Assembly: GCF_018873765.1 (NCBI RefSeq)
Contig: NC_057919.1
Span: 60,829,484 to 60,893,483, forward strand
Reading direction: 5' to 3'
Source: Telopea speciosissima
Lineage: Eukaryota; Streptophyta; Magnoliopsida; Proteales; Proteaceae
Length of the DNA: 64,000 nucleotides
Both the position numbers and the translations under genes were made by a program. The notes beneath the pieces are model-generated. The model saw only the letters and a program-made list of their open reading frames with translations. It made no database searches and had not been told where the DNA came from. This document shows, one piece after another, positions 11,341 through 23,300 of this stretch. Numbering within the stretch: the first letter of the stretch is position 1; the number at the start of each line of letters is the position of its first letter.

Positions 11341-12724
11341 GTAACAGTAAATGTGTAATTAGTTATTAGCAATATGATGAATTGAAGAGAAATTGTAGGA
11401 GAAGTTGTAGAAGTGGGTAGTGGTTAGTTATGATAACCAATTGTTGTATGTATATTTATTTTTAGGTGGTGAAATAGAAAGTAGACTTGGAATCCCTAAT
11501 TTTTCTTTAGAGATTATCTTGAGAGAGGTAGACTACCTCCCAACAAGCCAGACGTCTGGTGGTAAAGCCCCAAACTCCTCTTTTCCCCTGTTTTCTTTCT
11601 TTCTCTCTTTATTATTTCTCTTTTTTCTTCTTATTTATTTTTATATTATTCGCGCACACATCAATATCAATCTTAAAATAAGTGAACTTGTTTTTAAACA
11701 CAATTACATTGCCCCATCCAGTTTCCTGTTAGAAACGTCAAAGCTGACAGCACAGAGGACAATTGGAGTATCATGGATGGAATGTTATAAGGGTGTTCAA
11801 ACCTTCAAGAGATAATTTGGGAACAGACGCGGAACTCGTGGACTAAAATGAACAATAGAATAACGAAGTTCAAAGATCCAACGAGACACGTTTTGAAAAA
11901 TAAAGAAAGAATTAGGTTTCTCACTTTAGAGAATAAAACAATTACGGACTTACGGTGCAACCAAATAAAATAAAACATAATAGTAAGGTAACCAAAAACC
12001 ATTGCAAATCCAACCTCGACAAAAGATTAGAATAAAAAAAGTTAAGGCAAAAGGAAAAAATAGATTCTCCCTCCAAGGTCTTTGTTTGTAAAATCAGTTC
12101 CCCAACTGCCCATAGACAATTAGTAAAATCATAAGAGAAAAATAAATACCACCACGTTTCCTTCTCATGGAAACAGAAGATACACTTAGTCATTATTTAA
12201 CCCCCATTTAGCTAATTTTACCGTACAAGGTAACCTGTCCAGGATGACCCTCAACAAAAGAAAAAAGCCCTTCAATTTTTAGATCATTTTCCAAACAAAA
12301 TTCCACCACCTTCGAGGGCCCAAACCCTTATCAGGACAAAAGAAGTTCGATTTCTTGAAAATGGTCAAAGCAACTCATTTACTACTAAGTTGCCCCATTA
12401 GACTTTTTCTTTTTTTGGGTTGAGATATAATTGAGTCTTTTATTTGGGGGGAGGGGGAGGAAAGGATTCTATGAACAAGCGGCATAAAGGAGGGCACTAA
12501 TGAGGTGCGACAAAACAATTTCGCACATAGGAGGACAATGATGTCACATTATGTGAAGAGGATAGAGATAAAGAGAGAAAGGATGCTAGCATACCCTCTC
12601 ATGGCTGCTCATAAATCTTTTACCTTTCCTTTTTTTTGGGGGGGGGGGGGGGGGAGGGGGAGAGAGAAGGGAGGTGAAGGTGAGTTCATTTGTGGTGACA
12701 ACAAGTCAACAACTTCACTGACTA
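11341..12724. other. Intergenic sequence, no gene seen
   Basis: AT-rich with a long G-run near 12640-12660 and a poly-T/G-rich block at 12400-12460. Open frames here are low-complexity. I see no recognisable gene or complete repeat. Confidence 0.5.
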
Positions 12725-13549
12725 ACCCAACTGACATCATGTTCTGTGCAACCGCTCCTCAAATGGCTATCCTTTTAAATGTTCTCCATTATCATATTTT
12801 CAATCAACTCATGGGCTCAGACAAGGAGATCCCCTATCTTCATATCTTTTTGTTCTATGCTCTGAGGTTCTTTATTCACATCTTGAAATAGCACTTCATC
12901 AACGTAGGATTCAAGGAATCAAAATTTCTAGAGGAGGAGAGGCAGTTACTCACATGGCATTTGCAGATGATAATATTATTTTGTCAAGCTACCTCTTCAA
13001 AACTTCATTCTATAAGTAAAGAACCTAATGTTGATTCAAGAATCAAAAGGCTATTTTCAAAAAGGCTTCAAATAGCTCCAACATCTCATCTTGATACCTA
13101 TTTAGGTATTCCTTATGTGAGAGGACGAATAACTAAATCTCAATGTCAAGCTCTTATTCAAAGAATAAATCAAAAGCTTGGTATTTGGAAAACAAAATTC
13201 CTCAATGTTGCTGAGAAGCAAATTTTGATGCAATCCACTCTCTCGGCCTTACCACTTCACTACATGTCGTGTTTTCGACTCCCTTCATCCATACTTCATG
13301 AACTGGACTCTCTTAGTCGAAGATTCTTTTGGTCTAATGGAGACTCTAAATTAACCCCAACTTTGAGATGGAATAAAATCTGTCAATCAAGAGCAAAGTG
13401 GTGGCCTTAATTTAAAGCTTTCTAGTCAAATGAATTAGACCTTACTTGCTAAATGATGCTGCCCTCTCCTCTATCCTAATTCTTCTTTCTGGGGCAGATA
13501 AATGAAAACTAAGTATTTTCCAAATACTGACTTTCTTCATGTTAAGAAA

Positions 13550-13989
13550 ACAACGCCCAGAAGTGGCAATTTGCAGAAAAAATACGAAAAACAGAGAAGA
13601 ACAAGCACCCACAAACACACATGATTTACGTGGTTCACCCTCAAAATGGAAACTACATCCACGGTCGAGCAATAGAACGAATTTCACTATTCTCTGGAAA
13701 TGTTACAAAACCACTCTTACAACCCTTTTAGAGATAAGAACATTATATAGAGAAGCCCTAACCAGAGGAAGTACAAAAATACCCCTAGACCCAGAAAATG
13801 CCAAACCAGACAGGGTCAAACCAAAACATAACATATATCCCAAAATATATTATTTTGAAGATCTTGACGAGCCTTTTTCGCAATCCGAGATCATTTCAAG
13901 GCCGAAATGGCCCTCCGAAGATCTCAACCGCACATTCTGGACCAAAATCAGGCTTCACCAATAACACTTCATGCTCCTTGCCCAACCAC
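13550..13989. repeat. Insertion inside the LINE carrying a dispersed LTR-like motif
   Basis: The LINE reading stops after TTCTTCATGTTAAG and resumes at GCATCTTGGGGTGTG. In between sits the phrase ATGATTTACGTGGTTCACCC...ACATCCACGG. A related phrase, ATTTATCATGGTTCAC...ATGTCCACGGG, is at 43753-43795. On the minus strand it has a TATA-like CTCTATATAATG. It looks like a solo LTR or TRIM-type fossil in minus orientation; ends and target duplication are not clear. Confidence 0.45.
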
Positions 13990-15124
13990 TGCATCTTGGG
14001 GTGTGAAATCCATATTAGGAGCCAGAGATCTTCTCAAGAAAGGTCTTTTATACAACTGGTTGATGGAAACAATGAAACCATATAAACCCTTGGACAAATA
14101 ATTGGATCCCAGGGTTTCGTCCTCTTGAAGCCTCTTTTCCGGTCCCTCATGGGGCTCCAACTCTAGTATCTCAGATCATTCATCAAAGTTTTAGAACTTG
14201 GAATTATCTAGAGATCTTTCATTGGTGGCCTCCAGACATTGTTGAATGCATTATGTACATTCCAATTCCTTAATTTCCAACTTCGGACAGATATATTTGG
14301 TTGCAAACATCCTCAGGTCAATTCATATTGTGTCTTCTGCTTCTAGAATTATATCTGATGAATGTAATAATTTATTCAATCCTATCTGGAAAAAGACTTG
14401 GCACATTAAAACTTCCCCTAAGATCCAGATTTTCCTATGAGAATTACTTCATAATCGTCTTCGAACTCCAAGCTTGTTGAATTCTTGGGGGTCAATATTC
14501 CATCCATTGGTCTGAGATGTGTTCCTATGGAGTTGGATAAAAACCATATTTTTTACTTTTGCCAACATAGTTCTACCTCTCTCATTTCTTGGCAAAGATT
14601 GTCTCATGGCTTCAAGAAATTCAATGTTGATGGAGCTTCTCAAGGAAATCCAGGATGGGCTGGTATTGGAGGGGTATGTCGAGATCACAATGGAAAATTC
14701 ATATATTGCTTCAGTAAAGGAGTCGGGAAAGTGTTCACGTGTGCTGCGAAAGCGCTAGCAGTTCTTCAAGCTCTTTTGACAGCATCCGAAATTGGCATCA
14801 CCAAAATATGTATAGAGAGTGATAGCTTAATGACTATTAATCCGCTGAACCACTCTTTCACCTCCCTACCCTGGCAAATTGAGCACATCATTAAGGATTG
14901 TTGGGTTTTATGTCAATACTTTGATCAAGTGTTATTTAAGCATTCCCTTAGGGAAGGTAATTTTGTTGCTGATTCTCTTGCTATTACGGGAGTTGGAGAT
15001 CAGCATGATATATTTTGGTCTGATGTTCCTCCAGGAATATTTATATCCTTGCAATTGTATCTGGAAACTACTGGGACTAAGTTTCCCCGTCATTATAAAT
15101 AAATAAATATCTTATTTAAAAAAA

Positions 15125-15290
15125 GGGAAAAAGAACTCTGTCCGGGAGTTTGGCTTATGCCAACACTCCCATGAGTCTATCTCTCTCCTCCCCATATGAA
15201 AAGACACCTCTGCCCCCTTGTTTTGAGCTAGAGAGATATAGACACATAGTGCTGGTGTAGGCCACACTCCCGGACAGAAAACTGCTTCCC
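15125..15290. mobile_element. MITE with CTGTCCGGGAGTG terminal repeats, in the LINE A-tail
   Basis: This is a 166-bp element. The left end GGGAAAAAGAACTCTGTCC is mirrored by GGACAGAAAACTGCTTCCC at the right, and the inverted similarity runs ~45 bp inward. It is flanked by TTTAAAAAAA (15115-15124) and TTTCAAAAAA (15291-15300), a 9/10 match that suits a Mutator-like duplication. A second copy is at 50316-50536. Confidence 0.7.
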
Positions 15291-15314
15291 TTTCAAAAAA
15301 CAAAAAAAAAAAAA

Positions 15315-15436
15315 TCAGTGGATAAGATGATTAATCTCTTTTGATAATGAGGATTTTAGCATATGCAACCAATTGTGCAATAACTTATTTAATGAGTGAG
15401 ACGCATTTAGTAAATTGGAACCTGATTAATATACAT
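15315..15436. other. Short spacer
   Basis: AT-rich sequence between two mobile elements; nothing recognisable. Confidence 0.5.
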
Positions 15437-15443
15437 ATCTTTT

Positions 15444-15686
15444 AGGGTAAAGTACACTTGAGTTACCTAACCTCTAGAGAAATTATGCCTAGGGTACCTC
15501 ATGTTTGATTTATTATGTTTGGGGTACCTTACGTTTCATACATATTATTTTTGGGGTATCTTATGTTTTATATATGTTGTGTTTAGGGTATCTTTTCTTT
15601 TCATATTTTTTATTTTGCCCATGGATATTATGTTTGGCTGACACTCTTTTTCCTCTCCTCCTATCTATTTGCCAACACATCTTCCG

Positions 15687-15722
<36 letters not shown>

Positions 15723-15944
15723 AATGGCCATCAAGGGAGAGTGGAGAGGCTTGGCAATGCTACACACCCATTCCGTTGTCGAAGCGGTGGTCGTGGGGAG
15801 GTGTTTTTTGAGGTGGTAGTATTGACAAAGCTGAAAATATGAAAAAAGATACTCTAAACATAATATATCAAACATGTAAATATAATATATCAAACATGAA
15901 GTGCCTCAAATGTAGTTTCGCCATACGCCAAGTGTAATTTACCT
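15444..15944. mobile_element. MULE-like MITE with ~100-bp terminal inverted repeats
   Basis: The left end AGGGTAAAGTACACTTGAG and the inverted right end CCAAGTGTAATTTACCT pair. The similarity continues inward through TCATGTTTGATWTATTATG-like units. The flanks carry ATCTTTT on both sides (15437-15443 and 15945-15951). The centre holds a (GA)n run at 15690-15719 and a short non-repetitive segment. There is no transposase. Confidence 0.6.
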
Positions 15945-15951
15945 ATCTTTT

Positions 15952-16402
15952 TTATGGTTACACAAATACATTTATCAATATCGAATTACTTATTATGAGT
16001 ACAAAATTAAAAAAAAAAAATTACTTATTAGCTCAACACGACTTGCTATTTTATTTTTTTTCATTCTAAATTATGATTCTTTTTAAAAAATTTAAAATGG
16101 CGTCTTTCGATGTTTATACAAGTGTTTCTTATATAACATTGGTTTCCATTTTATTTCATCTGGATAAGCCTCCTAGGTGTAGGTTTAACTATAATTATTT
16201 TGGTCATATGAAGAATACATCATAGTTTAGGTCATGTTTCAAGTATACTATCGAATAAAGCTATTTGGAGGGTAATGATCCGTAAGGCCGACCCTAATAG
16301 TTCGTATAAAAGTGATTTGTAGTTATATATATATATTAAACTTTTATTATTAATATTTTATCTCCGCAATAATCCATGTAGTCGACCCCATTTAGTTGGG
16401 AT
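15952..16402. other. Intergenic AT-rich sequence
   Basis: No gene or recognisable element; the right end carries the target duplication of the next element. Confidence 0.5.
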
Positions 16403-16840
16403 CATGGTTCTGAATCTCGGATTGGATCGGATCGATTTCGGTGGAGGCCAATCCCGAGATTAGACCGATACAACAAGGTTTGAATGGATTGTTCCCTGGA
16501 TCAGCCAACTCAGTTGGATCGGCTGATCCGATCCGATCCTTGACCGGTCGACTGAATAATTTTTTTGATTTTTTCAAAGTTTTTAAGTTTTTTTGTTTAT
16601 TTTTTATATTAACTTGACCGATATTGATCGATACCAGCTGATATTGACCGATCCGATCTGGATAATATCGGCCGATCCGATCTCGAGATCAAAACACCCA
16701 CCAACTTTGGCCGATACATGACCGAATCCATAAAACAACAATTTTGGGGGCTTTTTGACCGATCCTGGCTGATTTGTACCGATCTGAAAATGTTTTGGCA
16801 ATGACCAATACCAAGTCCGATACCTGGATTTTGAACCTTG
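16403..16840. mobile_element. hAT-type MITE, GATCGG-rich interior
   Basis: It starts CATGGTTCTGAATCTCGG and ends ATTTTGAACCTTG, which are inverted partners. It is flanked by a perfect 8-bp direct repeat GTTGGGAT (16395-16402 and 16841-16848), the hAT duplication length. The interior is a degenerate array of GATCGG / CCGATCC words. It is one of about nine such elements in the window. Confidence 0.7.
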
Positions 16841-16848
16841 GTTGGGAT

Positions 16849-17352
16849 AGAACTGAGTTGTTGTTGAAGAATATGATCGGGTTGGTATTTGAGAACCTGA
16901 CCCGAAACTTGACCTGCTTCAATCCACAAGATCAAGTCTCTTGCAGTCCTTGTTTTTTTTAAGTTTTAAGTCGCTTTCCAAAAATCTTTCAACGTTTTAA
17001 CAAATCAATATGCCACATTAAGAAGCAAAAGATTGTGATTAAATGATAGGGGCATTTACGTCATTTCAGTCATATGAAGATAAAATAGTTACGAGATAAC
17101 TTCCAAATTCAACACTGTCAGCAAATTCCGCGTGTCTTATCCCCGCAACTATGAGGTTATTTTAGTATTTATATACAACTCCAGGGGTATTTAGAAAATT
17201 TCATAATTGTAATTAAAATCAGTAAAGACCCAACTTTGCCCTCCTGAAAGATTTCATTTCCAAAGACCAAGATTTTCGAACGAGCGAAGACTACTGTGAA
17301 GATCGATCGGAACGAGTTGCAGAGTACTGGAAACTAAACGCTCTCGGCATTA
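16849..17352 (+). promoter_or_regulatory. Upstream region of the BRN-type gene
   Basis: There are 504 bp between the hAT-type MITE and the start codon. I see no convincing TATA box. The last ~130 bp (from about 17220) are less AT-rich and probably hold the 5' UTR. Confidence 0.35.
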
Positions 17353-20300
17353 ATGGCAGAAGGGCAGAGAACTCCACAGTCTAGCGGAGATGGAGAGTGT
17401 GTGAAGCTCTTCGTCGGTCAGGTCCCCAAGCACATGTCCGAATCTCAGCTTCTCGCAATGTTCCAAGAAGTTGCTCTGGTAGACGAGGTCAACATCATCA
17501 AGGACAAGACTACTCGAACTTCCCGAGGTTGGAAAAGAATTCTCCCTTCAAACCTTTTTCTTTAATTTATTACTGCATTCTTTTTGTTATTATATCATGT
17601 CTTCCGACGGATCGCGAATGCGTGATCTGAGAGATTTATTTAGTCGGTATATGTGGGTTTGAATGGGTACTGGAGATTTGTTTAAACCCTAGATTGGCAT
17701 TCTTGGTAAGGTTTGCTTTTTACAGGTTGTTGTTTTGTGATCTGTCCGTCGAGGCAAGAAGCAGATAAGGCAATTAGTTCGTGTCATAACAAGCGAACGC
17801 TTCCAGGGGTGAGTTGAAGTCTGATCTTTCTTCATGAGTCTTGTGATTTCACTAATTATCTGGAAAATCTCAATATTTTTCAATTACTGGATTGTATTAA
17901 GCCTGGATTTGATTCTTTTTGGCTGCACTGATCTGTTTGTGGTCAAATGAGCTGATATTCTAAAATTTGAGGTTGTTCCTGTGGGTTGAACTTAGGGTTT
18001 AATAACTGTCCTGTTGCTCGTTGACTTTATGTTCCTGTCAGCCGCAATTTGTTAAACTATGAGAAGCAATAATTGCAACAACTTAGGTCTAATGAGTACT
18101 TCTTGCAGTCATTGGCACCATCAGCAAGCCTATTCATGTTGGTATTGTGTAATGCAGTTATATTCCGACTCAGCTGAGTTGATATTTAACTGTTTGAGCT
18201 TGCTATGATTTTTATGCACTAACCCGGATTGATATTTAAGTGAGCGAGCCTTAGCGCAACGGTTAAGTTGAACTATTGCAATGTGTTGGTTGCAGGTTCA
18301 TAACTTGGAAACAGCCTCTCCTGCGAAGCAGTGGGTAAGGCTGTGTACATTTGCCCCTCCCAGACCCTGCAGTAGCGGGAGTCTCATGCACTGGGATGCT
18401 CTTTTTCTTTTTTTCTTAACCCGGATTGAGGATCTTGTTGATCCTATTGTCTGACAACTGTTCGAGTGTTCGACTGCAATCTAATCTTTTACTGAACACA
18501 ATGCTCGCATTTTCCCTGTAGTGCATGAAACCTTAAAAACTAATGGATCCCACTCATTTTCTTTGATTTCGTAGTACAACCAAACATCAATGTGGGAAAA
18601 TGTCTTATTTTCTTCCTCTTCACTTCACGTCCCCAGTATCTCTTACACTTTCACTTTCGCGCACTCTCTCATATTGTCTTGACAACCAAACATTGCTTAA
18701 TGTTTGAGGCCAAAAAAATTATGTTCTTGGCCTTATAAGCCACTTCGTAACATCGTATAATTTCAAAGTTCTTTAACTTGTGAGCCATCAAAGTTTATCA
18801 AGTTTTTGGCTTATCATCCATGTGCTCCCTGATGTTTCTGGCAACGTCAGAGACCAAAGTTTTCTTCACGATTTCCTGAACAATGGATGCCATTCTATCG
18901 CCACATGCACAAGTCTTTTCTAGACTAGAGAGGCATGACCTATGGCATCCAAGGTATTTGGGAATCACACCCTATATACACCATGACCAAATCTGCATTG
19001 GAGAAGAAGAAGATGATCAATCTCTTCTTGGGACAGACACATGTGGTAGGCATTCAAAATGCATTAGACCCTTGGGTTAAGTGATTCAGAGTGAGAATAC
19101 TGTCTGTATAGGCTGTCCAGACAGAGAACTGTATTTTAGAAAGAACAGTTTTGGGTGCCAGCTGGGCATGAAGAGGGCCTTGTCTTCAAACAAAGCTTCA
19201 TATTGGGATTTGATAGAAAAGTTTCCCTGCCTTTGAAGCACCAAATCCATTTATTATCCCTACTTGCATCCAATCCTTCACAATGCAATAGGCATAGTAT
19301 TGAATAGATTTACCACCCAATTATTGTTTCATTAGTTAATTACCTCATTTTTTTGCGGGAAAGTAGTAATCTATATTTACATACATATCAGGTGGCAGCC
19401 TATTCCGGTCACCATAATTCAAGATTTTGCGAAATATTTTGTTTTCGACAAATGTCGAAACAAAATCTAATGCGATACATAAAGATTACCATATTTTGGT
19501 TGAAATATTGCTGTTTCGAGAAATTTCGACGATATGTATCGTTTTGGCGAATTTTTTACCATTTCATTCAAAATAGGGCATTTATCATTAAAGCAAAGTA
19601 ACATTTTGGTATCAGGTGGTCACATAAGTCCAAATTGACCAATGCTGTGTTATTAATACTTTAAAATATGAAAAATAACATAAGTCAAAATGCATCTTTT
19701 TTGGTTTTTAAATTGACATTGTCTACTTTCAATGTATATACTATAGAAAGTAGAAACTAGATTTTGCAAGTGCCAATTATTGTGTTATGCTTGCATGAAT
19801 TTACTAGATCTCTAGCTCTTCCTTCGGTGAATGTTTTTGCTTGAGAAATGTTTCTCCGTTTACCTGATAAAGCTTAAAAGAAGAATGTCCTTCAGCTTTA
19901 GTGGCTGGAAAATCAAAAGAAAAGAACTACTTGCTGATTTCTCTTATGAATTTGTGCCAAACATTTGACAGTTATAACTTGTCTACTACCATCAGAGATT
20001 ATTTTTAATTCTGTTTTGCTAAATCATTTTCTTGGTTGTTTTATTTGCAGCACATTTTATAATTTTGATTTTTCATAATACTTGAATTGCAAAAGGGAAA
20101 GAGGATCTTTTGCTTCTTCTGGCAAAGAAAATTCTGAACCTTTGAACTGTATATGCTCTTTCACTTACATATTGTTTCTGTATGATGCACCATGCCAATA
20201 TCTGTAATTATCTGCTCTGATTAGAAATTGCATTGTTCTCTTTTCAGGCATCAAGTCCATTACAAGTGAAGTATGCAGATGGCGAGTTGGAAAGGCTAGG

Positions 20301-23300
20301 TATAATATTTCTTTACTGTTTAACTCCTAATCATTTCTGTAATTATGGTGATGCCATCATGCCAGTTTCCATTTTTTGCTCCATGATGAAATTTTAGTTC
20401 ACTGTTCACCCCTTTTTGTATGTGCTAGAAAGATAGACATGTACTTTGTTACATATCTATTAATTGTCTGTATGAATGTGTTTATCTCCAGAACACAAGC
20501 TTTTTGTTGGTATGCTTCCAAAGAACATCTCTGATGCCGACGTTTCTGCTTTATTTTCTAAATATGGAACCATAAAAGATTTACAGATTCTGCGAGGCTC
20601 TCAGCAAACAAGCAAAGGTATTTTCCCTTCAGCTATTGTTTCCAGTTTTCATACTAAAGTGCTGACTCCTATTTGTCGATTAATTGTCTGCAAATCACCA
20701 ATAGAAATCTCTTGGTTGTCACATTCAATATTGTTATGGGGCAGGATGTGCTTTTCTGAAGTATGAGACAAAAGAACAAGCTCTTGCAGCACTGGAAGAC
20801 ATCAATGGGAAGTATAAGATGGAGGTCTGTGTTTATCTCTTGGTTCAAATGATTCCTTAGCTCTCAAACATCTTGGGAGGTTTCAACCTGTCCTTCCATC
20901 ATTTCTTCTTGATTGATCATGAAGTGATTTTACTGGCATTTTATGTCCTTTAACAATTCGATGCTCAACCTTGGAACGCTTTGGAAATAATGATTTTGCA
21001 TTAGGAAGTTTTTTTTTTAAAAAAAAAATAGTGTCGTCATCAATAATTTGGGCCACTAGAATTCTAGAAGTATTCCTACATAATTATATTTTATATTGTC
21101 TTTTTTGTTCATCAAGATCTTAAACCCTGGGATCTTGGCCTAGGCAGATCGGTTGATCTGACCTGATCCTGAGTGGAAGTATGAAACCGGCAGCCTTTTT
21201 TCCTTCTAATTTATGGGAAAAGGAACGCTAACTGGTCGTGTGGCCCCTGCGACTTGACACGGGAGCGTGCAAAATTACCGCTCTGTCCCCTGTGAAATAA
21301 AAAACCCATATATGTTGATGCCACCCCTGTGCACATTCTTATTGGCCCCCGCGGCTGGTGTAGGCGCTACAAGACCAGACAGCGATCTCTTGCCCATTGG
21401 CATCTTTATCGGATAGCTGGGTCAGCCACTGGAACTCTGGGTTAGCCGAATCTGTTCCTAATGCTTGAAACCATGGTGTTCATTATGTTAGGTAAAATAG
21501 TGTACAGTCAATTTTATGTACATCATTTATTGTTTTTCAACATTAGGTATTTTGTTCATTTATTACAGAGGAAAATGATTAGCACAGTTTTGAGCTTGAT
21601 TGTGACATTCACTTTTTCTTCAGGTTTATGGGATCTCTGAGCTATATTCTCAGCTTTGGCTTGTATTTTCTTGAATACTGAGCCTGTGGTTGGAGTTGTA
21701 GACTGTTTGATTCTCTCTAAATTAGTAACTCTGAAATTTAGAAATTAGAGATTTAGATACTGCAACTAAACTTAGAAACAGAAAACAGAAATAGAAATAG
21801 AATTGAAAGCAGGTTTAGAAATCCAGATTTAACAACTCAGATTTAGAATCCAGAATTTAAAAGTAGAGTTGCAGTAAGATTTAGAAACTGCCGGAGAAAC
21901 TGAGAATTAGAAACTGAATTTTTTCAGGGCAGAAAATTAATTAGTAGTATAGCATTCAAAAATCAAAACAGAGTCAAAGAAAAATGAGAAAACTAGTATG
22001 CACAGGATTGGGAGCAGTGCAGAAAACTGACCTGAATCGATTGGAGAGAAGATAGGGGGAAAATAGAAGGGAGATATAATCAGGAATCTACCTGATTTAC
22101 CTGCGGAATCCAGAGCAGAAAACAACTACTGAATACAGAGCACTCCACTCCTGACTCCTGAGCCCATAAAAGTAACACTTTTGAATCCCACAAGAGTAAG
22201 CTTGAGACCATAGACCATAGTCACAGCCAAAGCCTCTCTTCATTCATAAATTCTTGGTAGGATTGGAGCCCCTTAAATATTTTGTATAATATATAGAATA
22301 TTGCTAGGCGGACTTGCACTAAAAAAAGGGAAGGCCTAAAGGCCCTAAACCAATCCTGAACTGAAAAAGGAAACTGAGATCAAAAGGAAAACAGCTTGAA
22401 AACAGGACTTGAATTATATTAACCTATTCCAGCCTGATTACTAGAAACTTAATGGTATAAATTAAAAAAAAATTGAATCCTAAATAGAGCCCATGATTGC
22501 TGTTCCTTGGGTAAATCAGAGTAAAAGAACCGGAAAACTGGTTCACAGTTGGACGAGAACAAACCACAGACAAAACTGTCCTTCCTTCTGTTGGAATTCT
22601 GCATAAAAAACATAAGTCATTCTTAAAAATTATTACTACTTAGTTTGATCCAAAGATACCTCATGGCTCATGGTGAATGGAGAAATGCTTTAGAACAAAA
22701 TGGAGACTTCCTAGAGCATTCAATGTCGACTAGTTTGATCAAGAGATACTATCAATTGAGACATGAAATTATGGAGAATTGTTTAATGACGATGTTGTCA
22801 AGATTGATATTCAAGAGAAACCTCATGATGACTAATTTAAATTACTGATTAAATCATAAATGAGGGAAAATTATGGATGATGCTATTCATAGATCAAAGC
22901 AGGGTGAGTAAAATGGAGAGGCACATCTGGAGTGTTGTGATCAAAACGTTCCATTGAAGTTAAAGGATAAACTTTATAAGATGGCTATAATTCAAGCAAT
23001 GTTGTTTTTAGTTGAATGTTGGGCATGCATGTCACAATTAACACACATAAAATGAGCAAAGGTGTCATTTGAATATTTAGATGGACTAGTGGCAACTCTA
23101 GGAAGGATAGAATCAGAAGTAATCTCATTGAAATGAACTCAAAAACTTAAAGTAGCACTGATAGGTGACATCATGAAAGAAATCTGTTTGGGTTTAGACA
23201 TGTGCTAGAGACCAATTGAACCATGTAGAAGTGGTAATATGGTGTGAAACTGGTGATTTTAAAAAGACAAGATGGATACCAATGATGACATTCGTTGAAG

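Larger units (their letters stand above)
12725..15314 (+). mobile_element. 5'-truncated plant L1-type LINE, ORF2 remnant with RNase H
   Basis: The reverse transcriptase is recognisable from about 12750. The catalytic region reads THMAFADDNIIL at 12950-12983, where the usual FADD motif is kept. The post-RT segment GIWKTKFLNVAEKQILMQST and FFWSNGDSKLTPTLRWNKIC follows (13165-13395). A zinc-binding tail region (14000-14470) leads to an RNase H domain (KFNVDGASQGNPGWAGIGG, 14615-14675; ESD at 14818; final HSLREGNFVADSLA, 14940). The reading frame is broken several times by frameshifts and stops. The A-tail runs to 15314 but is split by a MITE at 15125-15290. An unrelated ~440-bp insertion splits the ORF at 13550-13989. 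The 5' half is absent. Confidence 0.85.
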
